Shown: positions 8,247 to 18,236, numbered from the stretch's first letter. The stretch: DNA of 43,260 nt from Chthoniobacter flavus (GCA_020718585.1 DYRS01000002.1:1-43260); one strand, 5' to 3'. Notes: generated from the sequence alone by a model not told the origin. Program-made: numbers and translations.

Positions 8247-8270
8247 CCCGGCCCTGCATTCAAGGAATCT

Positions 8271-10076
8271 ATGGATAAAATTCGCAACATCGCCATCATC
8301 GCCCACGTTGATCACGGGAAGACCACGCTCGTGGACCAGCTCCTCAAACAGGCCGGAACATTCCGCGCAAACCAGAAGACGGAAATCCGGATGATGGACT
8401 CGATGGACCTCGAGAAGGAAAAGGGGATCACGATCCGCGCAAAGAACGCCGCGTTCCGGTGGAACGGCTACCACATCAACATCGTGGACACCCCGGGCCA
8501 CGCCGACTTCGGCGGCGAGGTCGAACGGATCATGAAGATGGTTGACGGCGTGCTGCTCGTGGTGGACGCCTACGACGGCCCGCAGGCGCAGACGAAATTC
8601 GTGCTTCGCAAGGCGATGGAAAACGGACTGAAACCGATCGTGGTGATCAACAAAATTGATCGCGAGAACGCGCGCCCGCACAAGGTTCTCGACATGGTCT
8701 TCGAGCTGTTTCTCGAGCTCAACGCGACCGACGAGCAGCTCGATTTCCCGCACATCTACGCGAGCGCGAGGGACGGCTACGCGAAGCGCGAGCTCGTGGA
8801 CCCCTGCGACACGATGCTCCCGCTCTACGAGGCGATCGCTTGGCACATCCCCGCTCCGAAGGCCTCGGACGCGGGGTTTTTCCAGATGCTCTGTTCGAAT
8901 CTCGACTACAGCGACTACCTCGGTCGGATCGCCTACGGCCGGATCACCAGCGGCTCGGTGAAGGTCGGCCAGAGCATCGTCTGCATCCACGTGGACGGAC
9001 GTAGAGAGCGTGGCAAAGTGACCGCGCTTTTCGGCCACGAGGGGCTCGACAAGGTGCAGATGGAGGAGGCTTTCGCGGGCGACATCATCGGGCTCACCGG
9101 GTTCGAGGAGGTCTTCATCGGGGAGACGCTCACCGACAGCGAGGACCGCGAGGCGCTGCCGTTCGTGCATATTGATCCGCCGACGATCACGATGAAAATC
9201 TGCGTGAACGACTCGCCGCTGGCCGGCCGCGAGGGGAAGCTCCTCACCGCGCGCCAGATCCGCGACCGCCTGATCCGCGAGACCCGCACAAACGTTTCGA
9301 TCCTCGTCAGCGATACCGAGACCGCCGGGCATTTCGAGGTGAAAGCGCGCGGCGAGATGCAGATCGCGATCCTCGTCGAGCAGATGCGCCGCGAGGGGTT
9401 TGAAATTCTTGTCTCGCGCCCGGAGGTCATCTTCCATCGCGACGAGGCGGGCGCGCTCCTCGAGCCGATGGAGACCCTCTACGTGGACGTCCCGCCGGAG
9501 AACCTCGGCGACATCCTCCAGTCGATGGCCTCGCGGAAGGCGGAGATCGTCAACATGCAGCACAACCCACACAGCGTCCTCGTCGAGGCGACGATCCCGA
9601 CCCGCGGGCTCATCGGGTTTGAAACCGACCTCGTCAACGCGACGAAGGGCCTCGGGATCGCCAGCCACCTGTTCAAGGAATACGGACCGCACAAGGGCGA
9701 GATCCCCAGCCGCAACAACGGCGTGCTCGTCTCGATGGAGGGCGGCACCAGCATGGCCTACGCGCTCGATACCATCCAGATCCGTGGACGCCTTTTCATC
9801 GGGCCGCAGGAGGAAATCTACGAGGGGATGATCGTCGGGGAAAACTCCCGGCCGGACGACATGCCGGTCAACCCGTGCAAGGCAAAAAAGCTCACCAACA
9901 TGCGCAGCCAGGGCGACGGCAAGGGGATCTCGCTCGCACCACCGCTCGTCATGAGTCTCGAGCGCGCCCTCGAATACATCGCGCCCGACGAATACGTCGA
10001 GGCGACCCCGAAGTCGCTCCGCCTGCGAAAAAAAATCCTCGACGCAACCGCCCGCAAGCGCGCCGCCAAGGTTTGA
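8271..10076 (+). CDS. typA: Ribosome-associated translational GTPase TypA/BipA
   Basis: This 601-residue GTPase has normal TypA length. The P-loop is [11 protein letters not shown] near residue 10-20, switch I carries EKEKGITI, G3 is [10 protein letters not shown] and G4 is NKIDR. The domain II barrel, an EF-G-like domain III and the TypA-specific C-terminal domain follow in order ([10 protein letters not shown]; the end is rich in basic residues). TypA binds the ribosome at the EF-G site and supports 50S assembly and growth under cold or stress. The start at 8271 is preceded by AAGGA at 8262-8266 and begins exactly at the conserved [16 protein letters not shown]. It is divergent from the lipoprotein-GT9 operon and convergent with hflX. 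Confidence 0.97.
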   Translation: MDKIRNIAIIAHVDHGKTTLVDQLLKQAGTFRANQKTEIRMMDSMDLEKEKGITIRAKNAAFRWNGYHINIVDTPGHADFGGEVERIMKMVDGVLLVVDAYDGPQAQTKFVLRKAMENGLKPIVVINKIDRENARPHKVLDMVFELFLELNATDEQLDFPHIYASARDGYAKRELVDPCDTMLPLYEAIAWHIPAPKASDAGFFQMLCSNLDYSDYLGRIAYGRITSGSVKVGQSIVCIHVDGRRERGKVTALFGHEGLDKVQMEEAFAGDIIGLTGFEEVFIGETLTDSEDREALPFVHIDPPTITMKICVNDSPLAGREGKLLTARQIRDRLIRETRTNVSILVSDTETAGHFEVKARGEMQIAILVEQMRREGFEILVSRPEVIFHRDEAGALLEPMETLYVDVPPENLGDILQSMASRKAEIVNMQHNPHSVLVEATIPTRGLIGFETDLVNATKGLGIASHLFKEYGPHKGEIPSRNNGVLVSMEGGTSMAYALDTIQIRGRLFIGPQEEIYEGMIVGENSRPDDMPVNPCKAKKLTNMRSQGDGKGISLAPPLVMSLERALEYIAPDEYVEATPKSLRLRKKILDATARKRAAKV

Positions 10077-10085
10077 TCCTGCGCC

Positions 10086-11351
10086 TCAGGCGAGGTAGGG
10101 AACCAGCTTGGCCGAGAGGTCGGGAGGGACGTGGGCGTGCAGCACCGCGTCGTCGCCGTCGTAGCGGATTTCGAGCACATGGCCGGCGCGGTGGATTTCT
10201 GCGAGCAGGGCGGATTCGTTTGAGGGGATCCGGTAGCTGCCGCGCATCCGCCATGCCGCGAGCCGATGCTCGAGCTCCTCGATAAGCGATGGGATCCCCG
10301 CGCCGGTGCGGGCCGAGATCGCGACGCTGCCTGGGTGCCTCGCCAACTGGCCGGCGACGATCTCCGGGTCGGCGACGAGGTCGGCTTTATTAAAGATAAC
10401 GATCATCTGCTTGCCGGTGGCGTCGAGCTCTGCGAGCGCGGCATCCACGGCGGCCATCTGCTCGCGGCACTGCGGGTGGCTCAGGTCAACGACGTGCAGC
10501 AGGAGGTCCGCAAGCTGCACCTCCTCGAGCGTCGCCTTGAACGACTCGATGACCGTGTGCGGAAGCTTGCGGATGAAACCGACCGTGTCGGTGAGCAGGA
10601 TTTTTTGGCGATTCGGGAGCGTGACCTGGCGGGTCGTCGGATCAAGCGTCGCAAACAGCTTGTCCTCCTCCACCACGCCCGCCCCCGTGAGCCGGTTGAG
10701 GAGCGACGACTTGCCCGCATTCGTGTAGCCGACAAGCGAGGCGACCGGCCAGTTCCGGCGCAGCCTCCCCTCGCGCTGGACGCCACGGTTTTTTCGGACC
10801 TCCTGAAGATCGCGCTCGAGCCGGGCGATCCGCTCCTGCACCCGCCGACGGTCCACCTCGAGCTGGGTCTCGCCGGGCCCGCGCGTGCCGATCCCCCCGC
10901 TCTGCCGCGAGAGGTGCGTCCACATGCGGGTCAGCCTCGGAAGCAGGTATTGGAGCTGTGCGAGCTCGATCTGCAGCCGGCCCTCCTTCGTGCGCGCCCG
11001 CTGCGCGAAAATGTCGAGGATGAGCTGCGTGCGATCAATGACTTTGCGCGAGGTCAACTCCTCGAGGTTCCGCCCCTGCGCCGGCGTGAGCTCGTCGTCG
11101 AAAATGAGTGACGTGATCCCCTTCTCCTCGCACTCGCGGGCGATTTCCTCCGCCTTCCCCTTGCCGATGTAGCATGGGGCCGTCGGACGGTCCAGCCGCT
11201 GGATGACCACCCCGACCACCTCCGCTCCCGCCGTCGCCGCAAGCTGGCGGAGCTCGCCCAGCGAGTCCTCGACATCCCACCGGCTGACCCCCCCGTGTTC
11301 GAGGCCGACCAGCAGCGTCCTTTCGCTCGCGCGCGGAAGAATCGTTGTCAT
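10086..11351 (-). CDS. hflX: Ribosome-splitting GTPase HflX
   Basis: This 421-residue protein has the N-terminal HflX domain (LVGLEHGG, IGKGKAEEIA, FDDELTPAQGRNLE), the helical linker with the family signature SGGIGTRGPGETQLE, and a GTPase domain with G1 GYTNAGKSS, G3 DTVGF and G4 NKAD. HflX dissociates stalled 70S ribosomes after heat or antibiotic stress. The start at 11351 gives MTTILPRASER; the open frame extends upstream but lacks conserved sequence. The C-terminal ~70 residues (after ISARTGAGIPSLIEEL) are the usual short tail. The gene is convergent with typA and divergent from gatCA. Confidence 0.95.
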   Translation of the reverse strand: MTTILPRASERTLLVGLEHGGVSRWDVEDSLGELRQLAATAGAEVVGVVIQRLDRPTAPCYIGKGKAEEIARECEEKGITSLIFDDELTPAQGRNLEELTSRKVIDRTQLILDIFAQRARTKEGRLQIELAQLQYLLPRLTRMWTHLSRQSGGIGTRGPGETQLEVDRRRVQERIARLERDLQEVRKNRGVQREGRLRRNWPVASLVGYTNAGKSSLLNRLTGAGVVEEDKLFATLDPTTRQVTLPNRQKILLTDTVGFIRKLPHTVIESFKATLEEVQLADLLLHVVDLSHPQCREQMAAVDAALAELDATGKQMIVIFNKADLVADPEIVAGQLARHPGSVAISARTGAGIPSLIEELEHRLAAWRMRGSYRIPSNESALLAEIHRAGHVLEIRYDGDDAVLHAHVPPDLSAKLVPYLA

Positions 11352-11590
11352 GCTAAAACTTTGGAAGCATCCCAGCGAAGCTACACCACCCCCCGCGCGT
11401 GGCAATATCCGGTTCCACATTTTCCTGCGCCGCCGTTGATTTTCGCAAAAGGGAAGGCATGCCTGCGCCGCCGCCACAGTGGAGTTGTTGATGCAGGGCG
11501 TTCCTCACCATTTTTATTTATTTCTTCTTGAGGCCAATGATTGTCCGGTGCTCGACAAATTTGCGCGGGGAATCTACCAAAGGCGTCCAC
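11352..11590. other. Divergent intergenic region hflX/gatC
   Basis: These 239 bases hold the start regions of both flanking genes. A pyrimidine/A-rich stretch (11511-11530) and a C-rich run (near 11388) are visible. I see no convincing -35/-10 pair. One motif at 11405-11424 (ccggttccacatttt) resembles sequences upstream of aspS and the PAP2 gene. Confidence 0.4.
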
Positions 11591-11884
11591 ATGAGCACCC
11601 CAAACCTTGATGTCCGGGATGTCGCCCGACTGGCGCGCATCAACCTCACCGACGATGAAGCCGCAACATTTCAGTCCCAGATCGGAAAAGTCCTGGAATA
11701 TGTCGAGCAGCTCGGGCGACTCGACGTCTCGCATGTCGAGCCGACCGCCCATGCGAACCCGGTCTTCAATGTTTTCCGCACGGACGCACCCGCGCCGGGG
11801 CTCGGCCGTGCGGCCGTGCTCGCCAACGCCCCGCACTCGGCAAACAACCTCGTCGTCGTCACCAAAGTCATCGAAAACCCATGA
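11591..11884 (+). CDS. gatC: Aspartyl/glutamyl-tRNA amidotransferase subunit C
   Basis: This 97-residue protein is typical GatC. The N-terminus DVRDVARLARINLTDDEA is the family's first helix, followed by the helix KVLEYVEQLGRLD and the extended belt segment around VEPTAHANPVFNVFRTD, which wraps between GatA and GatB. The ATG at 11591 gives the expected length; earlier in-frame codons encode an unrelated stretch. The stop overlaps the gatA ATG (ATGA at 11881-11884), so the two subunits are translationally coupled. GatCAB converts misacylated Asp-tRNA(Asn) or Glu-tRNA(Gln) to the correct amide. Confidence 0.95.
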   Translation: MSTPNLDVRDVARLARINLTDDEAATFQSQIGKVLEYVEQLGRLDVSHVEPTAHANPVFNVFRTDAPAPGLGRAAVLANAPHSANNLVVVTKVIENP

Positions 11885-13350
11885 GCGATCTCACGAACCT
11901 CACCGTCTCCGAGCTCCAGGCCGGATTCCGCTGCGGAGACTTCACCCCGGCCGACGCGGTCCGGGCGATCGAGCAGCAAATCGCCGCGAACGACGGACGC
12001 ATCGGTGCCTACCTTGCACGAGATTTTGATGCGGCCCTCGCCGCAGCGGAATCCGCCGACGTGTCGCTTCCGCTCGGCGGTGTGCCAATCGGGATCAAGG
12101 ACGTGATCAACGTCCTCGGCGAACAATGCACCTGCGGGTCGAAAATCCTCGCCGGATACCGCGCTCCCTACGACGCGACGGTCATCGCAAAGCTTCGCGC
12201 GGCGGGCGCAATCCCATTCGGACGCCTCAACATGGACGAGTTCGCGATGGGGTCGTCCACCGAGAATTCCGCGTATCAGATCACCCGCAACCCGTGGGAT
12301 ACCGGCAGGATTCCTGGCGGATCGAGCGGCGGCTCCGCAGCGGCGGTGGCGGCGCGCGAGGCCTTTGCGACGCTCGGAAGCGACACCGGCGGGTCGATCC
12401 GCCAACCGGCCGCCCTCTGCGGCGTCGTCGGGCTCAAGCCGAGCTACGGACGGGTCTCGCGCTACGGGCTCGTCGCGTTCGCCAGCTCGCTCGATCAGAT
12501 CGGGCCGTTTGCACGGAGCACGCGCGATTGCGCCGCAATCCTCGGCGCGATAACGGGGAAAGACCATCGCGACTCGACGTCGCTCGACCTGCCGCCAGAA
12601 GATTTTTCCGCACGGCTCGGACGCGATCTCACCGGCATCCGGCTCGGGATTCCCAAGGAGTATTTTGTTGATGGCATGGACGCCCGTGTGCGCGAAAAAG
12701 TCGAGGCGGCGATTCGGCAGTGCGCGGAGCTTGGTGCCGAGCTGGTCGAGGTGTCGCTGCCCCACACCGAATTTGCGGTCGGCGTCTATTACATCATCGC
12801 CACGGCCGAGGCGTCGGCCAACCTCGCGCGGTTCGACGGCGTCCGCTACGGTCACCGCGCGAAGGCACCGTCCGACCTCCTCGACCACTACCGGCGGACC
12901 CGCGCCGAGGGGTTCGGAAGTGAGGTCAAACGCAGGATCATCCTCGGCACCTACGTGCTCTCCAGCGGATATTACGACGCATATTACCTCCGTGCCCAAA
13001 AGGTGCGCACGCTGATCCGGCAGGACTTTGCCGCCGCGTTCGAGAAGGTGGATGCGCTCGTCTGCCCGACCTCGCCCGACCTCGCATTCAAAATTGGGGA
13101 GCGGGTCAACGACCCGCTTCGGATGTATCTGGCCGATATCTTCACGATCGCCGCCAACCTCGCCGGTATCTGCGGGATCAGCGTCCCGTGCGGGCTCGTC
13201 GAGGAGCAGGGAAAGCCGCTCCCGGTCGGGCTCCAGTTCCTCGGCAAGCCGCTCGACGAGACACGCCTCCTCGGAATCGCCGACGCCTACGAACAATCGC
13301 GCGCCCAGGAGATGCCCCCGGGTCAGCCCGCACAAAGTGAGGCACTGTGA
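11881..13350 (+). CDS. gatA: Aspartyl/glutamyl-tRNA amidotransferase subunit A
   Basis: This 489-residue amidase-signature protein has the complete Ser-cisSer-Lys triad: Lys73 in VPIGIKD, Ser148 in GGSSGGS and Ser172 in DTGGSIRQP. Spacing (75 and 24 residues) is the same as in characterised GatA proteins. It hydrolyses glutamine and passes ammonia to GatB. GatC lies directly upstream with an ATGA overlap. GatB, which carries the tRNA-binding kinase activity, is not in this window and must be elsewhere in the genome. Confidence 0.97.
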   Translation: MSDLTNLTVSELQAGFRCGDFTPADAVRAIEQQIAANDGRIGAYLARDFDAALAAAESADVSLPLGGVPIGIKDVINVLGEQCTCGSKILAGYRAPYDATVIAKLRAAGAIPFGRLNMDEFAMGSSTENSAYQITRNPWDTGRIPGGSSGGSAAAVAAREAFATLGSDTGGSIRQPAALCGVVGLKPSYGRVSRYGLVAFASSLDQIGPFARSTRDCAAILGAITGKDHRDSTSLDLPPEDFSARLGRDLTGIRLGIPKEYFVDGMDARVREKVEAAIRQCAELGAELVEVSLPHTEFAVGVYYIIATAEASANLARFDGVRYGHRAKAPSDLLDHYRRTRAEGFGSEVKRRIILGTYVLSSGYYDAYYLRAQKVRTLIRQDFAAAFEKVDALVCPTSPDLAFKIGERVNDPLRMYLADIFTIAANLAGICGISVPCGLVEEQGKPLPVGLQFLGKPLDETRLLGIADAYEQSRAQEMPPGQPAQSEAL

Positions 13351-13399
13351 TCGGAAGTCCGCCCCGCCGACGCAACCGATGCTGGAACGTGCTTCGCTG

Positions 13400-13428
13400 T
13401 TGCCTGATGGGGCAAGATGTGATCTAGT
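13400..13428 (+). promoter_or_regulatory. Candidate promoter of tig
   Basis: TTGCCT (13400-13405) and TCTAGT (13423-13428) are 17 bases apart. The ATG of tig is at 13441, only 12 bases after the -10 box, so a transcript from here would have a leader of about 5 bases. No Shine-Dalgarno is visible before that ATG, which is consistent with a near-leaderless message. Confidence 0.4.
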
Positions 13429-13440
13429 CACCAGTTTCCA

Positions 13441-14757
13441 ATGAATGTCGTTTGTGATCCGCAGCCAAATTGTGTCGTTAACCTTCAGATCGAGCTTCCC
13501 GCAGATCAAGTCACCCGCGAGTGGCTTGCCATCTCCAAGGATTTCCAGCGCCAGGCCCGCCTGCCCGGCTACCGTCCGGGCAAAGCACCGCAGGCACTGA
13601 TTGATACCCGCTACGCCAGGGAGATCCGCAGCGAGGTCGAAAAAAAACTGATCAACTCCAGCCTGAACGAGGCCGTGAAACAGCGGAACCTTCGGGTGCT
13701 CTCGGTCGCGGACGTCACGGATATCGAACTCGGCGACGACAAGACGATGCGGTTCCGGGCAAGCGTTGTCACCGAGCCGGAATTCGAGCTCCCCGACTAC
13801 TCCGCGATCGCGGTGGATGCCGTCCGGCGGGAGGTGACCGATGCGGATGTCGAGAAGTGGATCGAGCAATTCCGCGAGCCGCACGCGACGTATGACCCGG
13901 TCGAGGGTCGGCCGCTCGCGATGGGCGACTACGCGGTGCTCACCTACGAGGGGAAAATCGGCGATCAGCTTCTTTCGGATATCCTGCCGAAGGCTCCGGT
14001 CCAGCTTCACGGACGTCGCAACGCGTGGGTTTTGATGGACAAGGGGACGCTTGTCCCGGGGTTCGCGGAGGCCATCGAGGGGATGTCCGTCAACGACGAG
14101 CGCGCGTTCACGCTCGATGTCCCGGACTCGTTCCCGCTCGCCGAGCTCCGCGGCTCAAAAATCTCCTACACCGCGACCCTGCACGGGATCAACACCCGCA
14201 AGCTTCCGCCGCTCGACGACGCGCTCGCGGACAAGCTCGATCCCGGGAAGACGATGGATGCGATCCGCTCGGAAATGCGGGATCGCCTGGAAAAGTTGGC
14301 GGATCAGGAATTTGACTCGGCGAAGCGCAACGGCGCGATCAAGCACCTCCTCGCGGGCCTCCAATGCGAGCTTCCCGCGCACGCGCTCACCGAGGAGGTC
14401 AACGCCGTGCTGCGCGACATCGTTCAGGAAAACCAGGGCCGCGGGGTCAGCGACGACGAGCTGCGATCGCACCACGACGAACTCGTCGGCGTCGCCCAGC
14501 AGACCGCCCGCGACCGCGTGCGTGCAAATTTTTTGCTCCTCCGGATCGCCGGGAAGGAAAAGATCGAAGTCACGAACACCGACCTCCTCATGGCCGTCTC
14601 CGAGATGTCTCGGCGGCATGAGATCCCGGTCAAAAAACTGATCAGCTCGCTCAAGGCGCGGGACGGGTTCGGCCCGATCCGCGACCAGATCCTCATGGGC
14701 AAGGCACTCGACCTTGTCACCGCAAACGTCACCGTCCGCGAGCCCGCCGCCGCCTGA
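13441..14757 (+). CDS. tig: Trigger factor
   Basis: This 438-residue protein is close to the usual trigger factor length. The N-terminal ribosome-binding domain carries the signature as [10 protein letters not shown] (G-[FY]-R-x-G-K-x-P). The middle PPIase-like (FKBP) domain covers roughly residues 150-245: [21 protein letters not shown] and [10 protein letters not shown] are recognisable, but the domain is divergent and may not be active. The C-terminal helical substrate cradle follows. The protein binds the ribosome near the exit tunnel and shields nascent chains. It stands first in tig-clpP-clpX, the usual order in many bacteria, with clpP five bases after its stop. Confidence 0.95.
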   Translation: MNVVCDPQPNCVVNLQIELPADQVTREWLAISKDFQRQARLPGYRPGKAPQALIDTRYAREIRSEVEKKLINSSLNEAVKQRNLRVLSVADVTDIELGDDKTMRFRASVVTEPEFELPDYSAIAVDAVRREVTDADVEKWIEQFREPHATYDPVEGRPLAMGDYAVLTYEGKIGDQLLSDILPKAPVQLHGRRNAWVLMDKGTLVPGFAEAIEGMSVNDERAFTLDVPDSFPLAELRGSKISYTATLHGINTRKLPPLDDALADKLDPGKTMDAIRSEMRDRLEKLADQEFDSAKRNGAIKHLLAGLQCELPAHALTEEVNAVLRDIVQENQGRGVSDDELRSHHDELVGVAQQTARDRVRANFLLLRIAGKEKIEVTNTDLLMAVSEMSRRHEIPVKKLISSLKARDGFGPIRDQILMGKALDLVTANVTVREPAAA

Positions 14758-14762
14758 AATTT

Positions 14763-15374
14763 ATGTTAGTCCCAATCGTTGTTGAACAGACCGGGCGCGG
14801 AGAGCGCAGCTACGACATTTACTCGCGCCTCCTGAAGGACCGCATCATCTTCATCGGCACGCCGATTGACGACCATGTCGCCAACCTCGTCATCGCCCAG
14901 CTCCTCTTCCTCCAGATGGAGGACGCGAAGAAGGACATCAGCATCTACATCAACTCGCCCGGCGGCTCGGTGACCTCCGGGCTCGCGATCTACGACACAA
15001 TGCAGTTTGTGACCTGCGACGTGAACACCTACTGCATGGGCATCGCCGCCAGCATGGGGGCGGTCCTCCTCGCCGCCGGCACGAAGGGCAAACGCTACGC
15101 GCTCCCGAATTCCGACATCATGATCCACCAGGTCTCGGGCGGCGCGCAGGGCCAGGCAAGCGACGTCGAACGCCAGGTCGAGTTCATGTTCAAACTCAAA
15201 AAGCGGCTCAACGGGATCCTCGCCCATCATTCGGGAAAACCCGTCGATCAGGTAGCCAAAGACGCCGACCGCGACTATTACATGACCGCCGAGGAGGCGA
15301 AAGCCTACGGCCTCGTGGACGAGGTTGTCGCCTCGCGCAAGGAAATCAAGGACCTCCCGAAGGCCGCCGAATAG
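14763..15374 (+). CDS. clpP: ATP-dependent Clp protease proteolytic subunit
   Basis: This 203-residue serine peptidase has the full catalytic triad: Ser97 in GIAASMGA, His122 in DIMIHQ and Asp171 in DADRDYYM. The numbering coincides with that of the E. coli enzyme. INSPGGSV and the [12 protein letters not shown] segment are typical. It begins [21 protein letters not shown] with essentially no propeptide. It forms the two-ring tetradecamer that ClpX, encoded next, feeds with unfolded substrate. It is the second gene of the tig-clpP-clpX operon. Confidence 0.97.
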   Translation: MLVPIVVEQTGRGERSYDIYSRLLKDRIIFIGTPIDDHVANLVIAQLLFLQMEDAKKDISIYINSPGGSVTSGLAIYDTMQFVTCDVNTYCMGIAASMGAVLLAAGTKGKRYALPNSDIMIHQVSGGAQGQASDVERQVEFMFKLKKRLNGILAHHSGKPVDQVAKDADRDYYMTAEEAKAYGLVDEVVASRKEIKDLPKAAE

Positions 15375-15385
15375 CGGGACGTTTT

Positions 15386-16651
15386 ATGGCGCGCGCAACC
15401 AACCTCACGATGTGCTCGTTCTGCGGCAAGGGCCAGGCGGACGTGCGCAAACTCATCGCCGGTCCCGGAGTCTATATCTGCGACAGTTGCATCACGATCT
15501 GCAAGGGGATTCTCGAAAAGGAATTCAAGGAGGACACCCGGAAGGCGAAGACCGCTATCCGCGTTCCGAAACCGTCGGATGTTAAAGACAAGCTCGACCG
15601 GCATGTCATCGGGCAGGACCTCGCAAAGAAGGTTCTCGCGGTCGCCGTCCACAACCACTACAAACGGCTACTTCAGGATTCCTCCGGCTCGGTTGCCCTT
15701 GATGCGCTCGCCGATGTCGAAATCGAGAAGAGCAACATCCTACTCATCGGGCCGACCGGATCGGGAAAAACCCTCCTCGCGCGCACGCTCGCCAAGATCC
15801 TCGACGTCCCGTTCTGCATCGCGGACGCGACATCAATCACCGAGGCCGGCTACGTCGGCGAAGATGTCGAAAATATCGTCCTCCGCCTTCTCCAAAACGC
15901 CGATTACGACGTGAAGCGGTGCGAGATGGGGATCGTCTATATTGACGAGATTGATAAGATCGGACGCAAGACCGACAACATCAGCATCACCCGCGACGTC
16001 TCGGGCGAGGGGGTCCAGCAGGCACTGCTCAAAATCCTCGAGGGCACGGTCTGCAACGTCCCACCACAGGGCGGGCGCAAGCATCCGCACCAAGAATACA
16101 TCCAGGTGAACACGGAAAAAATCCTCTTCATCTGCGGCGGCGCGTTCGTCGGCCTCGACAAAATCATCCAGCGCCGCAGGGGCGGCCGCTCGATGGGATT
16201 CCACAAGCAGGAGCAGCTTTCGGAAGATTTTCTCAAGCGCGAGGCACTCAAGTGCGTCGAGCCGGAAGACCTGCTCGGGTTCGGGCTCATCCCGGAATTC
16301 ATCGGACGCCTCCCGGTCGTCGCCTCGCTCGACGAGCTCACCGAGGACCATCTCGTCACAATCCTCACCGAACCGAAAAATGCGATGGTCAAGCAATACA
16401 CGAAGCTCCTCGGCATGGACGGCGTCGGTCTCAACCTGACGAAGGACGCGCTCCGGGCACTCTCCGCCGAGGCCGTGAAAAAGGGGACCGGCGCGCGCGC
16501 TCTCCGCTCGATGCTCGAACGCATCATGCTCGACATCATGTATGACGCGCCCGAGCGCGAAGACATCGCCGAAATCACGGTCAACCGCGCGGTCGTCGAG
16601 GGGAAACGCTCGCCGATCATCCGGAAAAAGCAGGAAAAAAACGCGGCCTGA
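15386..16651 (+). CDS. clpX: ATP-dependent Clp protease ATP-binding subunit
   Basis: This 421-residue AAA+ unfoldase has an N-terminal zinc-binding domain with Cys10, Cys13, Cys32 and Cys35. Walker A is GPTGSGKT (Lys128), the GYVGED pore loop lies at about 155-160 and Walker B is VYIDEID. The sensor-like block [14 protein letters not shown] and the arginine-rich C-terminal [12 protein letters not shown] are present. The loop that docks on ClpP usually carries an IGF-type tripeptide; here it reads MGF at 270-272, a mild variant. It unfolds tagged proteins and threads them into ClpP. Its start lies 11 bases after the clpP stop. Confidence 0.97.
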   Translation: MARATNLTMCSFCGKGQADVRKLIAGPGVYICDSCITICKGILEKEFKEDTRKAKTAIRVPKPSDVKDKLDRHVIGQDLAKKVLAVAVHNHYKRLLQDSSGSVALDALADVEIEKSNILLIGPTGSGKTLLARTLAKILDVPFCIADATSITEAGYVGEDVENIVLRLLQNADYDVKRCEMGIVYIDEIDKIGRKTDNISITRDVSGEGVQQALLKILEGTVCNVPPQGGRKHPHQEYIQVNTEKILFICGGAFVGLDKIIQRRRGGRSMGFHKQEQLSEDFLKREALKCVEPEDLLGFGLIPEFIGRLPVVASLDELTEDHLVTILTEPKNAMVKQYTKLLGMDGVGLNLTKDALRALSAEAVKKGTGARALRSMLERIMLDIMYDAPEREDIAEITVNRAVVEGKRSPIIRKKQEKNAA

Positions 16652-16664
16652 CCCGCCTCGTCTG

Positions 16665-18131
16665 ATGCAACCGGGCGATACTATCTCGGCCGTCTCAACC
16701 CCGCCCGGCGAGGGCGCGGTCGCGATCATCCGGATCTCCGGCCCCCGGGCGATAGAAATTCTCAGCCGCGTGTTCCTGCCGGCTTCGCCTTCCGGGAGCG
16801 CGGGCGTCCCGCCCGCTTCTGACAGCACCAGTGGCATGGGCATCCTGCCCATGCGTGGTGTTTCGAACACAGCCAACACGCCCGCACCCGGCGTCCCGCC
16901 AGCATCTTCCACCCCTGCGAACAAACCACCGCAGATGTCCCACCGCCGGGCAACCTTCGGGCGGATCGTCGAAAATGGGGCGCTTGTTGACGAGGTTCTT
17001 GTCACGGTTTTTCCGGGTCCGGCAAGCTACACAGGGGAGGACGTGGTCGAGATCGCTTGCCATGGGGGGATTCTCCTCTCGGCGCACATCCTCGAGCTGG
17101 TGCTGCGCTGGGGTGCGCGCGCGGCCGAACCGGGAGAGTTCACCCATCGCGCATTTCTCAACGGCAAGCTCGACCTCACAAGGGCCGAGGCGGTCATGGA
17201 CCTCATCGCCGCCCGCACCCCGCTCGCCCTCCGCTCGGCCGCCGAACAGCTCCAGGGAAGGATCGGCGAGGCGGCGGACGCGATCCGCGCTGGAATCCTT
17301 GAGGCCGTCGCCCACCTCGAGGCATGGATAGATTTTCCCGAGGAGGGGATCGCCCCCGCCGAGGGCGGCGTGCTCGTGGAAAAGATCTCGGCTGTCGCAG
17401 CGAGGATCCGGCGACTGCTGGCGACCGCCGAGAGCGGGCGGATCTTGCGCGAGGGCGTGCGCGTCGCGATCGTCGGACGCCCGAACGCCGGAAAATCGAG
17501 CCTCCTCAACCGGCTGCTCGGGGCCGAGCGCGCGATCGTGAGCCCGATCCCAGGGACCACGCGCGACACGATCGAGGAATCCGCCTGCCTGCACGGCATC
17601 CTCTTCCGGCTCACCGATACTGCCGGGCTGCGCGAAACCTCCGACCCGGTCGAGCGCGAGGGCGTCGGGCGCGCGCGCGACGTGATCGCCCGCGCGGACC
17701 TTGTCCTCCACGTCTTCGACGCAACCGAGGAGTTCGTCGAACCCAAGCTCGGCGAACGCGAGATCCTCATCGCAAACAAAGCTGACCTCCTGCCCCGCGA
17801 CGCCCTCCTGCCCGCCGCCGCGCTCGCAGTCTCATCGCTCACCGGCGACGGGTTTCCCGAACTCATCGAGGCGATGTTCCGCGAAACCTGCGGAAACCAC
17901 CTCGCATCCGGTGAGTCTCCCGCAGCCGTCAACGCCCGCCACAAAACACTCCTCGAATCCGCCGCCTCGTCGCTCGCCACCGCATCCTCGCTCGTGCAGT
18001 CCGCCGCCCCAATGGAACTCGCATCCATCGAACTCCGTGACGCCCTCGAAAAAATCGGACAAATCACCGGCGCCGCAGATACCGAAGAAATCCTCGGCGA
18101 AATCTTCGGACGCTTCTGCATCGGAAAATAG
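16665..18131 (+). CDS. mnmE: tRNA uridine-5-carboxymethylaminomethyl(34) synthesis GTPase MnmE, with repeat insertion
   Basis: This 488-residue protein is about 30-40 residues longer than usual. The N-terminal folate-binding domain starts DTISAVSTPPGEGAVAI and continues with GPASYTGEDVVEI and HRAFLNGKLDLTRAEAV. The inserted GTPase domain has G1 GRPNAGKSS, G2 GTTRDTI, G3 DTAG and G4 NKAD. The C-terminal helical domain ends in the catalytic FCIGK. With MnmG it modifies U34 of certain tRNAs; mnmG is not in this window. The extra length sits at residues ~41-88, between RVFLPA and the conserved MSHRRATFGRIV, and is encoded by palindromic repeats (separate entry). Every core motif is intact, so the protein is probably functional. 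The start at 16665 gives the conserved N-terminus, 13 bases after clpX. Confidence 0.95.
   Translation: MQPGDTISAVSTPPGEGAVAIIRISGPRAIEILSRVFLPASPSGSAGVPPASDSTSGMGILPMRGVSNTANTPAPGVPPASSTPANKPPQMSHRRATFGRIVENGALVDEVLVTVFPGPASYTGEDVVEIACHGGILLSAHILELVLRWGARAAEPGEFTHRAFLNGKLDLTRAEAVMDLIAARTPLALRSAAEQLQGRIGEAADAIRAGILEAVAHLEAWIDFPEEGIAPAEGGVLVEKISAVAARIRRLLATAESGRILREGVRVAIVGRPNAGKSSLLNRLLGAERAIVSPIPGTTRDTIEESACLHGILFRLTDTAGLRETSDPVEREGVGRARDVIARADLVLHVFDATEEFVEPKLGEREILIANKADLLPRDALLPAAALAVSSLTGDGFPELIEAMFRETCGNHLASGESPAAVNARHKTLLESAASSLATASSLVQSAAPMELASIELRDALEKIGQITGAADTEEILGEIFGRFCIGK
16800..16900. repeat. Cluster of three short palindromic units inside mnmE
   Basis: Three inverted repeats, all with a TCC loop, lie in frame: gcgggcg/cgcccgc (16800-16806 and 16810-16816), gcatgggca/tgcccatgc (16834-16842 and 16846-16854) and ggcg/cgcc (16890-16893 and 16897-16900). 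They translate as AGVPPAS, GMGILPM and PGVPPAS. The shared loop and unit size indicate one family of small palindromic repeats inserted without breaking the reading frame. Confidence 0.8.
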
Positions 18132-18164
18132 CGCCCGCAGGATGTCGTGCCTGAGTGCGGGCGC
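18131..18164 (+). terminator. Stem-loop at the mnmE stop codon, possible terminator
   Basis: A perfect 9-bp stem (gcgcccgca at 18131-18139 and tgcgggcgc at 18156-18164) with a 16-base loop begins at the last base of the mnmE stop. No T-run follows, so it is not a classical intrinsic terminator; Rho-dependent ending or mRNA 3'-end protection is possible. Confidence 0.4.
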
Positions 18165-18185
18165 GGTTCCGTCCGCGAAATCGCA

Positions 18186-18213
18186 TTGATCTTGCGCGGT
18201 CGGCGGATATTGT
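18186..18213 (+). promoter_or_regulatory. Candidate promoter of the D,D-carboxypeptidase gene
   Basis: TTGATC (18186-18191) and TATTGT (18208-18213) are separated by 16 bases, with the ATG at 18237. Position after the stem-loop at the mnmE stop supports a new transcription start here. Confidence 0.4.
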
Positions 18214-18236
18214 CCGGGCAGATTCAAATAAATTCC

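Noticed and set aside
11671-14010. A 779-codon open frame on the minus strand opposite gatA and tig
   Set aside because: It is the shadow of two unmistakable plus-strand genes in GC-rich DNA and has no recognisable domain; composition is Arg/Asp-rich as expected of antisense frames.
18131-18164. A textbook intrinsic terminator after mnmE
   Set aside because: The stem is perfect but no T-tract follows, so it is listed only as a possible terminator.
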